This document shows, piece by piece, positions 46,253 through 54,332 of a stretch of DNA of 64,000 bases. Origin of the DNA: Rhodococcoides corynebacterioides (GTDB lineage Bacteria; Actinomycetota; Actinomycetes; Mycobacteriales; Mycobacteriaceae); assembly GCF_019834675.1 (NCBI RefSeq), contig NZ_JABUBU010000001.1, positions 868,001-932,000 on the forward strand, in the 5' to 3' direction. A program made the translations under genes and the position numbers. Below the pieces are notes generated by a model. It searched no databases and was not told where the DNA came from. It was given only the letters and a program-made list of their open reading frames with translations. Within the stretch, counting starts at the first letter, position 1. Each line of letters opens with the position of its first letter.

Positions 46253-47158
46253 GTGTCCTTCGCACTCGTCACCGAACCCATGCTGTCGCGGTCCCCGCTC
46301 GACCGAGCGGAGGAGCTGCGCCGGGACACCGCTGCGCTGACCGCCGGATGGTCCACGGCGTCGGTGCTGCGCGTCGACGCGACGGGCCGGATTCCCGTCG
46401 CCGACGGCGGCGTGGCCATGGTCCCGGCCGCGGAGGTGGCCGAGGCGCCACCGGAGAACGCGGTCTTCCTCGGCCGGGCGGACGGTCGACATCTCTGGGC
46501 GGTGCCGGTCGAGACCCTGAGCGGCGACAGCACCGACCTGCGGGCGTTCGACGACGTCCTCACCGACACCTCCGCCGGAATCGTCGTCACCGCCGTGGCG
46601 CTGCTCAACTGGCATCGCAGTGCGCGGTTCAGCGCCCGCGACGGATCACCGACCCGGCCGTCGGCGGCCGGATGGTCACGGGTGTCGGAGGCGACCGGGC
46701 ACGAGGAATGGCCGCGGTCGGACCCGGCGATCATCGTGCTGGTGCACGACGGCGCCGATCGCGTTCTCCTGGCGCGGCAGCCGTCGTGGCCGGAACGTCG
46801 GATGTCGGTGTTGGCCGGCTTCGTCGAAGCCGGGGAATCACTCGAGACGTGCGTGGTGCGCGAGGTGCGCGAAGAGGTGGGTCTGGGCGTCGACCGCATC
46901 GAGTACCTGGGCAGTCAGCCGTGGCCCTTCCCGCGCTCGATCATGATCGGGTTCGCGGCGCAGGCCGACCCGGCCGCCGATCTGGAGTTCACGGACGGGG
47001 AGATCGCCGAGGCGCGGTGGTTCCACCGCGACGAGGTCGAGGCCGCGCTGGCCGCGGGGGACTGGGCGGCCTCGACGTCGGCGCCCCTGCTGCTCCCGGG
47101 GTCGATCTCCATCGCCCGAGCCATGCTCGAGTCCTGGGTCGCCCGCCCCGTCAGGTGA
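46253..47158 (+). CDS. nudC: NADH pyrophosphatase NudC
   Basis: NudC hydrolyses NADH and removes NAD caps from RNA in other bacteria. The Nudix box GFVEAGESLETCVVREVREE and the following VGLG fit the family, and SQPWPFPRSIM is the NudC-specific SQPWPFPxS motif. The zinc-ribbon region around ALLNWHRSARFSARDGSP has no cysteines, so the usual four-Cys zinc site is lost; mycobacterial NudC is the same. At 301 residues it is normal. The leaderless GTG start is supported by TAGGGT six bases upstream. It converges on mycoredoxin with an 8-bp overlap. Confidence 0.92.
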   Translation: MSFALVTEPMLSRSPLDRAEELRRDTAALTAGWSTASVLRVDATGRIPVADGGVAMVPAAEVAEAPPENAVFLGRADGRHLWAVPVETLSGDSTDLRAFDDVLTDTSAGIVVTAVALLNWHRSARFSARDGSPTRPSAAGWSRVSEATGHEEWPRSDPAIIVLVHDGADRVLLARQPSWPERRMSVLAGFVEAGESLETCVVREVREEVGLGVDRIEYLGSQPWPFPRSIMIGFAAQADPAADLEFTDGEIAEARWFHRDEVEAALAAGDWAASTSAPLLLPGSISIARAMLESWVARPVR

Positions 47159-47417
47159 GGCCCAGCGCCTTGCGCACCTGAGCCAACGACGGGTTGGTGG
47201 CCGTGGTGCCGTCCGCGTACTTCACCGTCGGCACCACGTGATTGCCGCCGTTCACGCTGCCCACGAACTCGGCCGACGCCGGATCCGCCTCGATGTCGAT
47301 TTCGGTGTAGGCGATGCCGTTCTCGTCGAGCTGCGTCTTCAGGCGCCGGCAGTAGCCGCACCAGGACGTCGAGTACATGGTGAGTGCAGGGGCATGAGAG
47401 GTGTCTGCTGTGGTCAC
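47151..47417 (-). CDS. mrx1: Mycoredoxin 1 (glutaredoxin-like)
   Basis: Mycoredoxin reduces mycothiol mixed disulfides. The 88-residue protein has the active site SWCGYC near the N-terminus, then KTQLDENGIAYTEIDIEADP and the conserved cis-Pro segment VPTVKYADGT. GSVNGGNHVVPTV is characteristic of Mrx1. The GTG at 47417 gives MTTADTSHAPALTMYSTSWC, the usual N-terminal extent. It is divergent from uvrD2 by 92 bp. In relatives it belongs to the SigH regulon, though no clear SigH-type promoter was seen in the short gap. Confidence 0.92.
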   Translation of the reverse strand: MTTADTSHAPALTMYSTSWCGYCRRLKTQLDENGIAYTEIDIEADPASAEFVGSVNGGNHVVPTVKYADGTTATNPSLAQVRKALGLT

Positions 47418-47509
47418 GCTCGGACAACGCACGGCCGCGCCCGGATTGTTCCGTCGAGCATCGGTCGGGCTCCCGCGGTCGTGTCGGAGGCGGCTGACAT
47501 GATGGCCCG

Positions 47510-49627
47510 GTGACCGCAACCGACGCCGTGGAGGGACTCGACCCCGAACAATCGGCGGCCGTCCTCGCCCCTCGCGGTCCGGTGTGCGTGCTCGCCGGCG
47601 CGGGAACGGGCAAGACGCGCACCATCACCCGCCGGATCGCCCACCTGGTCTCGCACGGCCACGTCAAGCCCGGTCAGGTCCTCGCGGTCACCTTCACCGC
47701 ACGCGCGGCGGGCGAGATGCGGGAGCGGTTGCGGCTGCTCGGGATCGCGAACGACGGCGGCCAGGTGCAGGCGCGCACCTTCCACGCGGCGGCCATGCGC
47801 CAGCTCAAGTACTTCTGGCCGCAGGTCGTCGGCACCACCGACTGGCGGTTGCTCGATCGCAAGTTCGGTGTGGTCGGTCAGGCGGCGTCCGCGGCCGGCG
47901 CCTCGACGTCGACCGACAGCATCCGCGACCTCGCGGGCGAGATCGAGTGGGCCAAGGCGTCCCTGGTCGCGCCGCAGGATTACGCGGCGACAGTGGCGCG
48001 GTTGCACCGGGACACCCCGACGGACGCGGATCGGGTGGCGGCGGTGTACGAGGGGTACGAGCAGCTCAAGAACCGTGATCCCGATGCCGTGCTGCTCGAC
48101 TTCGACGATCTGCTGCTCCACACCGCGGCGGCCCTCGAGACCAGTCCCGCGGTCGCGCAGGAGTTCCGCGAGCGGTACCGCTGCTTCGTGGTGGACGAGT
48201 ACCAGGACGTCACGCCGCTCCAGCAGCGGGTGCTCGACGCGTGGGTGGGGGAGCGCGACGATCTGACGGTGGTCGGGGACGCGAACCAGACCATCTACTC
48301 GTTCACCGGCGCCACCCCGAAGTACCTGCTCGACTTCTCGCGGCGCTTCCCGGACGCGACGGTGGTCCGTCTCGAACGCGACTACCGGTCGACCCCGCAG
48401 GTGGTGGAGCTGGCCAATCAGGTCATCGGTGCCGCCCGCGGTCGCATCGCCGGAACTCGGCTGCAGCTGGTGGGGCAGCGGCCGGCGGGGCCCGCGCCGA
48501 CGTTCGTCGAGTACGACGACGAGGTGTCCGAGGCGGCCGGTGTTGCGCGCACGGTGCAGCGGCTGATCCGTGAGGGCGTGCGGCCGTCGGAGATCGCCGT
48601 GCTCTACCGCATCAACGCCCAGTCGGAGGCGCACGAGCAGGCGCTGACCGATCTGGAGATTCCGTATCAGGTGCGCGGCGGGGAGAGCTTCTTCCAGCGC
48701 GCGGACGTGCGCAGCGCCGTCTCGGCCATCCGGTCCGGTGCGGCGCGGGACGATCTGCCGGACGACGCACGGCGAGGCCCCGGAATCGTGCGGTTCGTCG
48801 AGGCGGTGCTGGCTCCGCAGGGTCTGACGGCCACCGAACCCACCGGTGCGCAGGCGCGGGAGAAGTGGGCTGCCCTGCGCGCGCTCGTGGCGTTGACCAG
48901 CGATCTGCTCGAGCAGGTCCCCGATCTGGACCTCGACGGACTGCTCGCCGAACTACGCACCCGCGCCGAGGCGCGGCACCCACCGACCGTGGAGGGCGTG
49001 ACCCTGGCGTCGTTGCATGCGGCGAAGGGTCTGGAGTGGGACGCCGTCTTCCTGGTGGGGTTGGTCGACGGAACGCTGCCGATCAGTCACGCGCTGGGTG
49101 ACAGCTCGTCCGCGCCGGACGAGGCCGCGGTCGAGGAGGAACGTCGGCTGCTGTACGTGGGGGTCACCCGGGCACGGATGCACCTGGAACTGTCGTGGGC
49201 CCTGGCCCGCAACGAGGGCGGACGCAAGTCTCGGCGACGGTCGCGGTTCCTGGTGGATCTGGTGCCGGAGTCGTCTCCGGCCTCGCGTATCGCGGCGGCC
49301 ACACCGACGCGCAAGCGTCCGGTGTGCCGGGTCTGCGGATCTCCGGTGATCGGCACGGTGGCCACCATGTTGGGTCGGTGCGAGAAGTGCCCGTCCGACG
49401 TCGACGTCCCGCTCCTCGAGGCGCTGCGGGAGTGGCGGTCGGAGACGTCGAAGACGTTGAAGGTGCCGGCGTACGTGGTGTTCAGCGACAACACGTTGAC
49501 CGCGATCGCCGAGCAGCGGCCGCGCGACGACCGCTCGCTCGTGGCCATCCCCGGAATCGGTGCGAAGAAGCTGGAACGGTTCGGCGCCGACGTCCTCGCC
49601 ATCGTCGGGGAGCGCGCGACCCGCTAA
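47510..49627 (+). CDS. uvrD2: ATP-dependent DNA helicase UvrD2 (with HRDC domain)
   Basis: This SF1A helicase has Walker [13 protein letters not shown] (about residues 29-40), [44 protein letters not shown] and [13 protein letters not shown] tetracysteine motif (VCRVCG and CEKC, near residues 605-626) follows, and the HRDC domain ([20 protein letters not shown]) ends the protein. This domain order is UvrD2, and 705 residues is its normal size. A CATGAT box six bases before the GTG at 47510 suggests a leaderless transcript. The C-terminal codons for VGERATR are duplicated downstream in a tandem repeat. Confidence 0.93.
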   Translation: MTATDAVEGLDPEQSAAVLAPRGPVCVLAGAGTGKTRTITRRIAHLVSHGHVKPGQVLAVTFTARAAGEMRERLRLLGIANDGGQVQARTFHAAAMRQLKYFWPQVVGTTDWRLLDRKFGVVGQAASAAGASTSTDSIRDLAGEIEWAKASLVAPQDYAATVARLHRDTPTDADRVAAVYEGYEQLKNRDPDAVLLDFDDLLLHTAAALETSPAVAQEFRERYRCFVVDEYQDVTPLQQRVLDAWVGERDDLTVVGDANQTIYSFTGATPKYLLDFSRRFPDATVVRLERDYRSTPQVVELANQVIGAARGRIAGTRLQLVGQRPAGPAPTFVEYDDEVSEAAGVARTVQRLIREGVRPSEIAVLYRINAQSEAHEQALTDLEIPYQVRGGESFFQRADVRSAVSAIRSGAARDDLPDDARRGPGIVRFVEAVLAPQGLTATEPTGAQAREKWAALRALVALTSDLLEQVPDLDLDGLLAELRTRAEARHPPTVEGVTLASLHAAKGLEWDAVFLVGLVDGTLPISHALGDSSSAPDEAAVEEERRLLYVGVTRARMHLELSWALARNEGGRKSRRRSRFLVDLVPESSPASRIAAATPTRKRPVCRVCGSPVIGTVATMLGRCEKCPSDVDVPLLEALREWRSETSKTLKVPAYVVFSDNTLTAIAEQRPRDDRSLVAIPGIGAKKLERFGADVLAIVGERATR

Positions 49628-49685
49628 TCGACGCGGTCGGGGAGCGCGCGACCCGCTAGTCGGACGCGGTCGGGGAGCGCGCGAC
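49604..49685 (+). repeat. 32-bp tandem repeat duplicating the uvrD2 3' end
   Basis: Units begin with GTCGGGGAGCGCGCGAC at 49604, 49636 and 49669; the first is 32 bp, the second 33 bp and the third truncated at 17 bp. The first unit encodes the last seven uvrD2 residues and its stop. Confidence 0.9.
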
Positions 49686-49702
49686 AGTGCATCCTCGCAG
49701 GT

Positions 49703-49742
49703 GGAAAATGGGTTGTGCGGTCGGTCCGCCCCGGTTTACTGT
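49703..49742 (+). promoter_or_regulatory. whiB7 promoter with upstream AT-rich WhiB7 box
   Basis: GGAAAATGGGTTGTG at 49703-49717 is the AT-rich element that precedes WhiB7-dependent promoters and includes a -35-like TTGTGC (49713-49718). An 18-bp spacer leads to TACTGT at 49737-49742. Transcription near 49749 would give a leader of about 380 bases. This agrees with autoactivation of whiB7 known in mycobacteria. Confidence 0.75.
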
Positions 49743-49818
49743 CGTTCTCGCACCGACCGATGGGGTCGGTGCCCTGTTCCGGCCGGCCGGCCGTTCGCTC
49801 TCGAGGGAGGTGTTCTCC

Positions 49819-49992
49819 GTGGACAACAACACTGCATTCGCCGTCGTGTCGGCACCCTGCGGCGCGAACACCGTCGTGGCGGCCGCTGCGCCCGTCGCGC
49901 CTCGTGTCGCGCCCGTGGCTCTACTGCCGCGCGGCATTCGTGAGCGCCGGGTATCCCCGGAATCCGTGAGAGCAGGACCCTGGCGGGAGTAG
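49819..49992 (+). CDS. whiB7 leader upstream ORF
   Basis: A GTG at 49819 follows GGGAGG by 10 bases and opens a 57-residue frame starting VDNNTAFAVVSAPCGANTVV, Ala/Val-rich, ending GPWRE. Its last third contains the first strand of the alternating hairpins. In mycobacteria and Streptomyces, ribosome stalling on the whiB7 upstream ORF by antibiotics prevents attenuation, so this frame is probably a sensor rather than a functional protein. The peptide itself has no recognised family. Confidence 0.6.
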   Translation: MDNNTAFAVVSAPCGANTVVAAAAPVAPRVAPVALLPRGIRERRVSPESVRAGPWRE

Positions 49993-50060
49993 TCCCCCCG
50001 GACCCCCGCCCTGCCATCAGGCCACGGATTCGCTGCCCGCGATCCGTGGCCTTCGTCGTT
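49961..50060 (+). terminator. whiB7 attenuator: alternative anti-terminator and terminator stems
   Basis: GGCCACGGAT (50020-50029) pairs with ATCCGTGGCC (50042-50051), followed by TTCGTCGTT, forming a terminator-like hairpin. AATCCGTG at 49961-49968, inside the upstream ORF, can pair with CACGGATT at 50023-50030 instead and disrupt it. A further CACGGAT at 50083-50089 could pair with ATCCGTG at 50042-50048. Confidence 0.65.
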
Positions 50061-50073
50061 CGAGTCCTCGTTC

Positions 50074-50115
50074 GACGTCCGTCACGGATTCCCACCCCCC
50101 TTCGTGACGGACGTC
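50074..50115 (+). promoter_or_regulatory. Second leader hairpin before the whiB7 RBS
   Basis: GACGTCCGTCACG (50074-50086) and CGTGACGGACGTC (50103-50115) form a perfect 13-bp stem ending five bases before the AGGAG RBS (50121-50125). Confidence 0.7.
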
Positions 50116-50131
50116 AGAACAGGAGAACGAC

Positions 50132-50452
50132 GTGACCCTCGCATTCGAGGCGACTCGCGCCGACCACCACGGGATGGAGGTCGTCGCCGCGACGACCGCG
50201 GAAACCCGATCGCTTCCGTGTCACCGCGGTGACCCCGACCTGTGGTTCGCCGAGTCCCCGGCGGCTCTCGACCGTGCCAAGGCCCTCTGCGCCGACTGTC
50301 CGGTGCGAACGTGGTGTCTGGACGCGGCGTTGGAACGCGCCGAGCCCTGGGGCGTCTGGGGCGGCGAGATCTTCGATCAGGGACGCATCATCGCGCGCAA
50401 ACGCTCGCGGGGACGCCCTCGGAAGAACGCGCCGTCCGACGGCGGTGCGTGA
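50132..50452 (+). CDS. whiB7: Transcription regulator WhiB7 (intrinsic antibiotic resistance)
   Basis: WhiB7 binds the primary sigma factor and turns on macrolide, tetracycline and aminoglycoside resistance genes. Cluster cysteines lie in LPCHRGDPDLWFAE, ALCADCPVRTWC, and the turn EPWGVWGGEIFDQG is the WhiB7 signature. The AT-hook RGRPRK near the C-terminus binds the AT-rich box upstream of its promoters. The GTG at 50132 has AGGAGA seven bases upstream. It is 106 residues, with an N-terminus slightly longer than in M. tuberculosis. It is preceded by a 380-base regulatory leader and converges on the ABC1 kinase gene. Confidence 0.95.
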   Translation: MTLAFEATRADHHGMEVVAATTAETRSLPCHRGDPDLWFAESPAALDRAKALCADCPVRTWCLDAALERAEPWGVWGGEIFDQGRIIARKRSRGRPRKNAPSDGGA

Positions 50453-50482
50453 GCGGGCCCCGGTCCGCGTGAGCGGGCCCCG
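50447..50482 (+). repeat. Direct repeat at the whiB7 3' end
   Basis: GCGTGAGCGGGCCCCG occurs at 50447-50462, spanning the whiB7 stop, and again at 50467-50482. CGGGCCC of the second copy can pair with GGGCCCG at 50500-50506, a possible weak terminator between the converging genes. Confidence 0.75.
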
Positions 50483-50507
50483 ACCGACCAGGCCGACCCG
50501 GGCCCGA

Positions 50508-51830
50508 TCAGTCCGCGAACCCGGGCATCCACTCGGTGAGGATGGCCATGTACGGGGCGTAGGCGTCGAGTTGCGCGCAGATGCCGACCGACCCCATCAG
50601 TACGCGGAAGATCACCGCGTACTGCGGCGGCAGGTTGAGCGAGCGGGCCGTGCGGAACTGTGGACCGGAGAAGTCCGCCGCACGGCCCGCGGTGTCCTGC
50701 ATCCACTTTCGGGTGAAATGGAAGGACTCGGTCTTGATCGGATCGGTGAAGGGCCGGAGGTAGTCCGCGATCTCCTGGTCGGTCACGGTGTGCCCCGGCA
50801 GGACGAACCCGGTTTCGCGCATGAGGGTGTTCAGCTCGTCGAACTCCTCGTCGCGGGACAGGCGCACCATGCGTCCCAGCTCGGGGGGCAGGCCGTCGGG
50901 CAGGGACAGGCAGGCGCCGAAGTCGATGACCCCGAGCCGGCCGTCGTCCAGCAGCTTGAAATTGCCGGGGTGGGGATCACCGTGCAGGCGGCGGACCCGC
51001 GCCGCCGACTCGAAATGGAAACGCGCGAGGTTCTCACCGGCGGTGTTGCGCTGCTCGGGGGTGCCCGAGGCAACGATCTTCGACAGCGCGGTGCCGTCCA
51101 TCCATTCGGTGATGACGGCCTTCGGGGCGCTGGCGACGACCTTGGGAACGGCGAAGCGCGGATCGCCGTCGTAGGTCGCGGCGAACGCACGCTGGTTCTC
51201 GCCCTCGATGCGGTAGTCGAGTTCCTCCTCGGTGCGGGCCGACATCTCGTCCAGCACGGCTCGGACGTCGGTGCCGGGCGCGAGCGTGCCGAGCAACCCG
51301 ACGAACCGCGACAGGGTCTTGAGATCGGCGCGGAGCGCGTCGTCGGCACCGGGGTACTGGATCTTCACCGCCACGGCCCGGCCGTCGGACCAGGTGGCCC
51401 GATGCACCTGACCGATGCTGGCCGACGCCACCGGCTCGTCGTCGAAGTCGGTGACGCGCGATCGCCACGCGGTGCCCAACTGCTGATCGAGCACACGGTG
51501 CACCGTCTTGGCCGGCATCGGCGGCGCTTCCGCCTGCAGCTTGGTCAGGGCTTCTCGGTACGGACCGGCCATCTCCTCCGGAACCGCGGCCTCCATGACG
51601 CTGAGCGCCTGACCGAGTTTCATGGCGCCGCCCTTGAGCTCGCCGAGCACGGCGAACATCTGCTCCGCGGCCTTGGCGGTCAGTTCGGCGTCGATCTCCG
51701 CGCGATTGCCGCCCGCGAGCTTGCGCCCGAAGCCCACGGCCGCTCGGCCCGCCATGCCGAGCGGGATGCTGGCGAGCTTGGCGGTGCGGGCGGAGCTGCT
51801 ACGCGGAATGTCGGGCATGTCATCCATCAT
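50508..51830 (-). CDS. ABC1/UbiB-family atypical kinase
   Basis: The ABC1 (ADCK/UbiB) family are atypical kinases or ATPases. Family motifs are KLGQALSVME (KxGQ), VASASIGQVHRATW, AVKIQYPG with the ATP-binding lysine, LHGDPHPGNF and GVIDFGACL with the metal-binding Asp. At 440 residues it is complete. It corresponds to Rv3197 beside whiB7. Possible starts are ATGs at 51830, 51827 and 51818. It begins six bases after the stop of the E1-like gene, so they share an operon. UbiB-type roles in quinone or lipid handling are known elsewhere, but no quinone gene is nearby. Confidence 0.88.
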   Translation of the reverse strand: MMDDMPDIPRSSSARTAKLASIPLGMAGRAAVGFGRKLAGGNRAEIDAELTAKAAEQMFAVLGELKGGAMKLGQALSVMEAAVPEEMAGPYREALTKLQAEAPPMPAKTVHRVLDQQLGTAWRSRVTDFDDEPVASASIGQVHRATWSDGRAVAVKIQYPGADDALRADLKTLSRFVGLLGTLAPGTDVRAVLDEMSARTEEELDYRIEGENQRAFAATYDGDPRFAVPKVVASAPKAVITEWMDGTALSKIVASGTPEQRNTAGENLARFHFESAARVRRLHGDPHPGNFKLLDDGRLGVIDFGACLSLPDGLPPELGRMVRLSRDEEFDELNTLMRETGFVLPGHTVTDQEIADYLRPFTDPIKTESFHFTRKWMQDTAGRAADFSGPQFRTARSLNLPPQYAVIFRVLMGSVGICAQLDAYAPYMAILTEWMPGFAD

Positions 51831-51836
51831 GTCGGA

Positions 51837-52760
51837 TCAGACGGGGACGTGCCCGGAGCAGGGGCAGACCGGGTGCCGGTGCCACGGCCGTCTGTGCACG
51901 GTCCCCGCCTCGGCGTCGATTTCCTGGCTGTGACCCATCATCACATCTCGGCGGTGGCCCATGGCCGGCGGTGACCGGCGGTGCAGCGCCGTCTTGTCCG
52001 ACCACCGCGTATGCCGGCCCAGGAAGTCGTGCACCCGCGCGACCGCGAAGGCGGCGGTGGCCGCTACGGTCGGGGGCGTGGCGGACGCGGCGTGGCCGTC
52101 GAGCTGGGCCGCGAGGTAGGGCCAGTCCCGGTCGAGGTCGCATCGGGTGAGGTCGACGCAGTGCAGACACGCCGTGTGACCGGGAACGACGAACGGCCCG
52201 ACCACCCCCACTCCGTCGCGGCAGCGCACCGGCAGGTGGGGGATCTCGTCGTGCATGAGCAGACGGACCACGTCCGGCGCGGTGACCACCGAATCCGTGA
52301 GCACCACGGCCGCGAGATCCCGCGGCAGCGTGCGCGGACAGGTGGGGTGATGGTCGACCACTGCCGCCGAGCGCCGATCCACCGTGGCCCCGCGGCGCAG
52401 ACCCGCGCCGACGGCGTCGGCGAGCGGACCGCGACCGACGATCAGGACCGTTCGGGCCGGGGAGTGGGCGGTCGGCGTGCGCTCGACGAGCCCGGCCTCG
52501 CTCAGCAACCGCACGACGGCCGACACGGCGGCCGAGTCGACACCGCGTCGTTCGGCGCGCCACGCCACGTCCGGCACCGAGTGATATCCGTCGAGGAGTC
52601 GCAGGACCCCGATCATGGTGTCGGCGGTGACGCCCGGCGGCGGGGTCAGGACGAGTCGATCGTCGGGATCCCAGCCGATCTGGACGCGCTCGTCACGTCG
52701 AGCGAGCAGAACCAGGTTGCGGATCAGTCGCGGGTGACCCGCTGCGGTGGTGTCGACCAT
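51837..52760 (-). CDS. Stand-alone ThiF/E1-like cyclodehydratase-domain protein (Rv3196 family)
   Basis: The 307-residue protein has an N-terminal winged-helix-like region (residues 20-95), then a degenerate nucleotide-binding fold beginning VLIVGRGPLADAVGAGLRRG. TACLHCVDLTRCDLDRDWPYLAAQL is the motif of bacteriocin-biosynthesis cyclodehydratase domains (it spans about residues 197-220). Cys198/Cys201 and Cys299/Cys301 (HPVCPCSG) could form a zinc site. In TOMM systems such proteins present a peptide to YcaO, but no YcaO or precursor gene is here. The ATG at 52760 follows the upstream gene by 67 bp. The role is unknown. Confidence 0.8.
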   Translation of the reverse strand: MVDTTAAGHPRLIRNLVLLARRDERVQIGWDPDDRLVLTPPPGVTADTMIGVLRLLDGYHSVPDVAWRAERRGVDSAAVSAVVRLLSEAGLVERTPTAHSPARTVLIVGRGPLADAVGAGLRRGATVDRRSAAVVDHHPTCPRTLPRDLAAVVLTDSVVTAPDVVRLLMHDEIPHLPVRCRDGVGVVGPFVVPGHTACLHCVDLTRCDLDRDWPYLAAQLDGHAASATPPTVAATAAFAVARVHDFLGRHTRWSDKTALHRRSPPAMGHRRDVMMGHSQEIDAEAGTVHRRPWHRHPVCPCSGHVPV

Positions 52761-52827
52761 GGCGGGGACTGTTGCACACCGAGCCCCGTGCGCAGCGGCG
52801 ATCGGGGCCCGTTGTCCACAGGCGCGA

Positions 52828-54234
52828 TCACACCGGGGCGGGGCCGCTCTCCGGTCCGTCGCGCCGGTCGTCGTCGTCCGACTTCCCTTCGCGCGCAGCG
52901 TCGTTCGCCCGCTTGCGTTCGAACTCCTCGAGCTGGGCGATCGGGTCGTCGAACGTTCCGGTGTCCCCTCCGACGATCCGGTCGACGAAGGCCGCGTTGT
53001 CGTCGAGATCGCCCGCATCGGGCAGCAGATCGGGATGAGCCCACACGCCGTCGCGTCCGTCGATGCCGGCACCCTCGCCGAGTCGGCGCCAGAGCTCGGC
53101 CGCCTCGCGCACCTTGCGCGGGCGGAGTTCGAGCCCGACGAGGGTGGCGAAGGTCTGCTCGGCGGGGCCGCCCGAGGCGCGACGACGACGCATCGTCTCG
53201 GCCAACGCCCCGGCGCCCGGAATGCGGTCGCCCAGAGCGGCGGCGACCACGGTGTCCACCCAGCCCTCGACGAGGGCCAGCAGCACCTCGAGGCGTTCGA
53301 GGGCCGCCTTCTGCTCCGGCGTTGTCTGCGGCTCGAACGTGCCCTGCTGCAGGATCTTCTCGAGCTGCGACGGGTCGGTCAGGGCGGACGGGTCGATCCC
53401 GCGAGCGGCCTCCTCGATGGCGCCGAAGTCCATGCGGATACCCCGCGCGTACTCCTCCACGGTGGCGAGCACCCGCTGACGCAGCCACGGCACGTGGGAG
53501 TAGAGGCGGTGGTGCGCTGCCTCACGGGCGGCGAGGAAGACCAGGACCTCGCGCTCGGGCAATTCGGTGCCCTCGGCGAACGCCGCGACCGCCTCCGGCA
53601 GCAGCGCCGCCGTGTCCGCCGGCCCGAGCGGCAGTCCGATGTCCGTGCTGGTGAGCACTTCCTTGGCCAGCTGACCGAGGGCCTGGCCCAGTTGCGAGCC
53701 GAAGGCCATGCCGCCCATCGAGCCGAGCATCCCAATCATCGGGCCCATCATCTGCTGGGCTTCCGGCGGCAGGGCGGAGGTCCACATTCCGGAGATCTGT
53801 TCGGCGACCGGGTCGCACAGGCGCTTCCAGGTGTCGAGCGTCCGGTCGAGCCACTCCTGCGGGGTCCAGGCCTCGGTGCGCGTGGCACCGGCCGGGAGAA
53901 TGGTGGCCTCGTTCAGCCACTGCTCCGCCAGGTGGGCGGAGTCGCGGATGGCGGTGCGCGACCCCTCCCGCACCGGGTCGGTCGTGCCGATCTGCTGGCG
54001 CGCGAGCTTCGCCGCCAGGGCGTAGTTCACCGGGCCGCTCTGCTGCCCGGGCTGACCCATGCCGCTGAGCATCTGGCCCATCTGGGTGAACATCTGACCG
54101 AGTGCCGCGGGGTCGAATCCCTGCGCGCCTCCGCCGAACGCCGCGAACGGGTTCTCCCCACCTCCCGCGCGGCGCGAGGACTCGTCCTCGCCGTCGTCGT
54201 CGGAGTTCGAGAATCCGAAGGGAGTGTTGTTCAT
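52828..54234 (-). CDS. DUF2342/zinc-dependent metalloprotease-family protein (Rv3195-like)
   Basis: The 468-residue protein starts with an acidic, Gly/Gln-rich disordered region (residues 1-65) and ends with another acidic tail. The central helical domain contains FLAAREAAHHRLYSHVPWLR, the family's histidine-rich segment resembling a zinc-protease site, and PLGPADTAALLPEAVAAFAEG. Family annotation as a coenzyme F420-associated or zinc-dependent hydrolase is sequence-based only. It corresponds to Rv3195. It is first in the operon with the E1-like and ABC1 kinase genes and divergent from the PDZ-Lon gene. Confidence 0.82.
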   Translation of the reverse strand: MNNTPFGFSNSDDDGEDESSRRAGGGENPFAAFGGGAQGFDPAALGQMFTQMGQMLSGMGQPGQQSGPVNYALAAKLARQQIGTTDPVREGSRTAIRDSAHLAEQWLNEATILPAGATRTEAWTPQEWLDRTLDTWKRLCDPVAEQISGMWTSALPPEAQQMMGPMIGMLGSMGGMAFGSQLGQALGQLAKEVLTSTDIGLPLGPADTAALLPEAVAAFAEGTELPEREVLVFLAAREAAHHRLYSHVPWLRQRVLATVEEYARGIRMDFGAIEEAARGIDPSALTDPSQLEKILQQGTFEPQTTPEQKAALERLEVLLALVEGWVDTVVAAALGDRIPGAGALAETMRRRRASGGPAEQTFATLVGLELRPRKVREAAELWRRLGEGAGIDGRDGVWAHPDLLPDAGDLDDNAAFVDRIVGGDTGTFDDPIAQLEEFERKRANDAAREGKSDDDDRRDGPESGPAPV

Positions 54235-54319
54235 GCCCCAACGGTACTGGCTCCGGTTCGGGGCGGACCCGGTCTCGGCGTGCGCCGAGCGCGAACACCG
54301 GCCGGCCCGACGCGTTCTC

Positions 54320-54325
54320 TAGGGT
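54320..54325 (+). promoter_or_regulatory. -10 box TAGGGT, leaderless PDZ-Lon gene
   Basis: TAGGGT ends seven bases before the GTG at 54333, and there is no RBS. Confidence 0.6.
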
Positions 54326-54332
54326 GGTGCGG

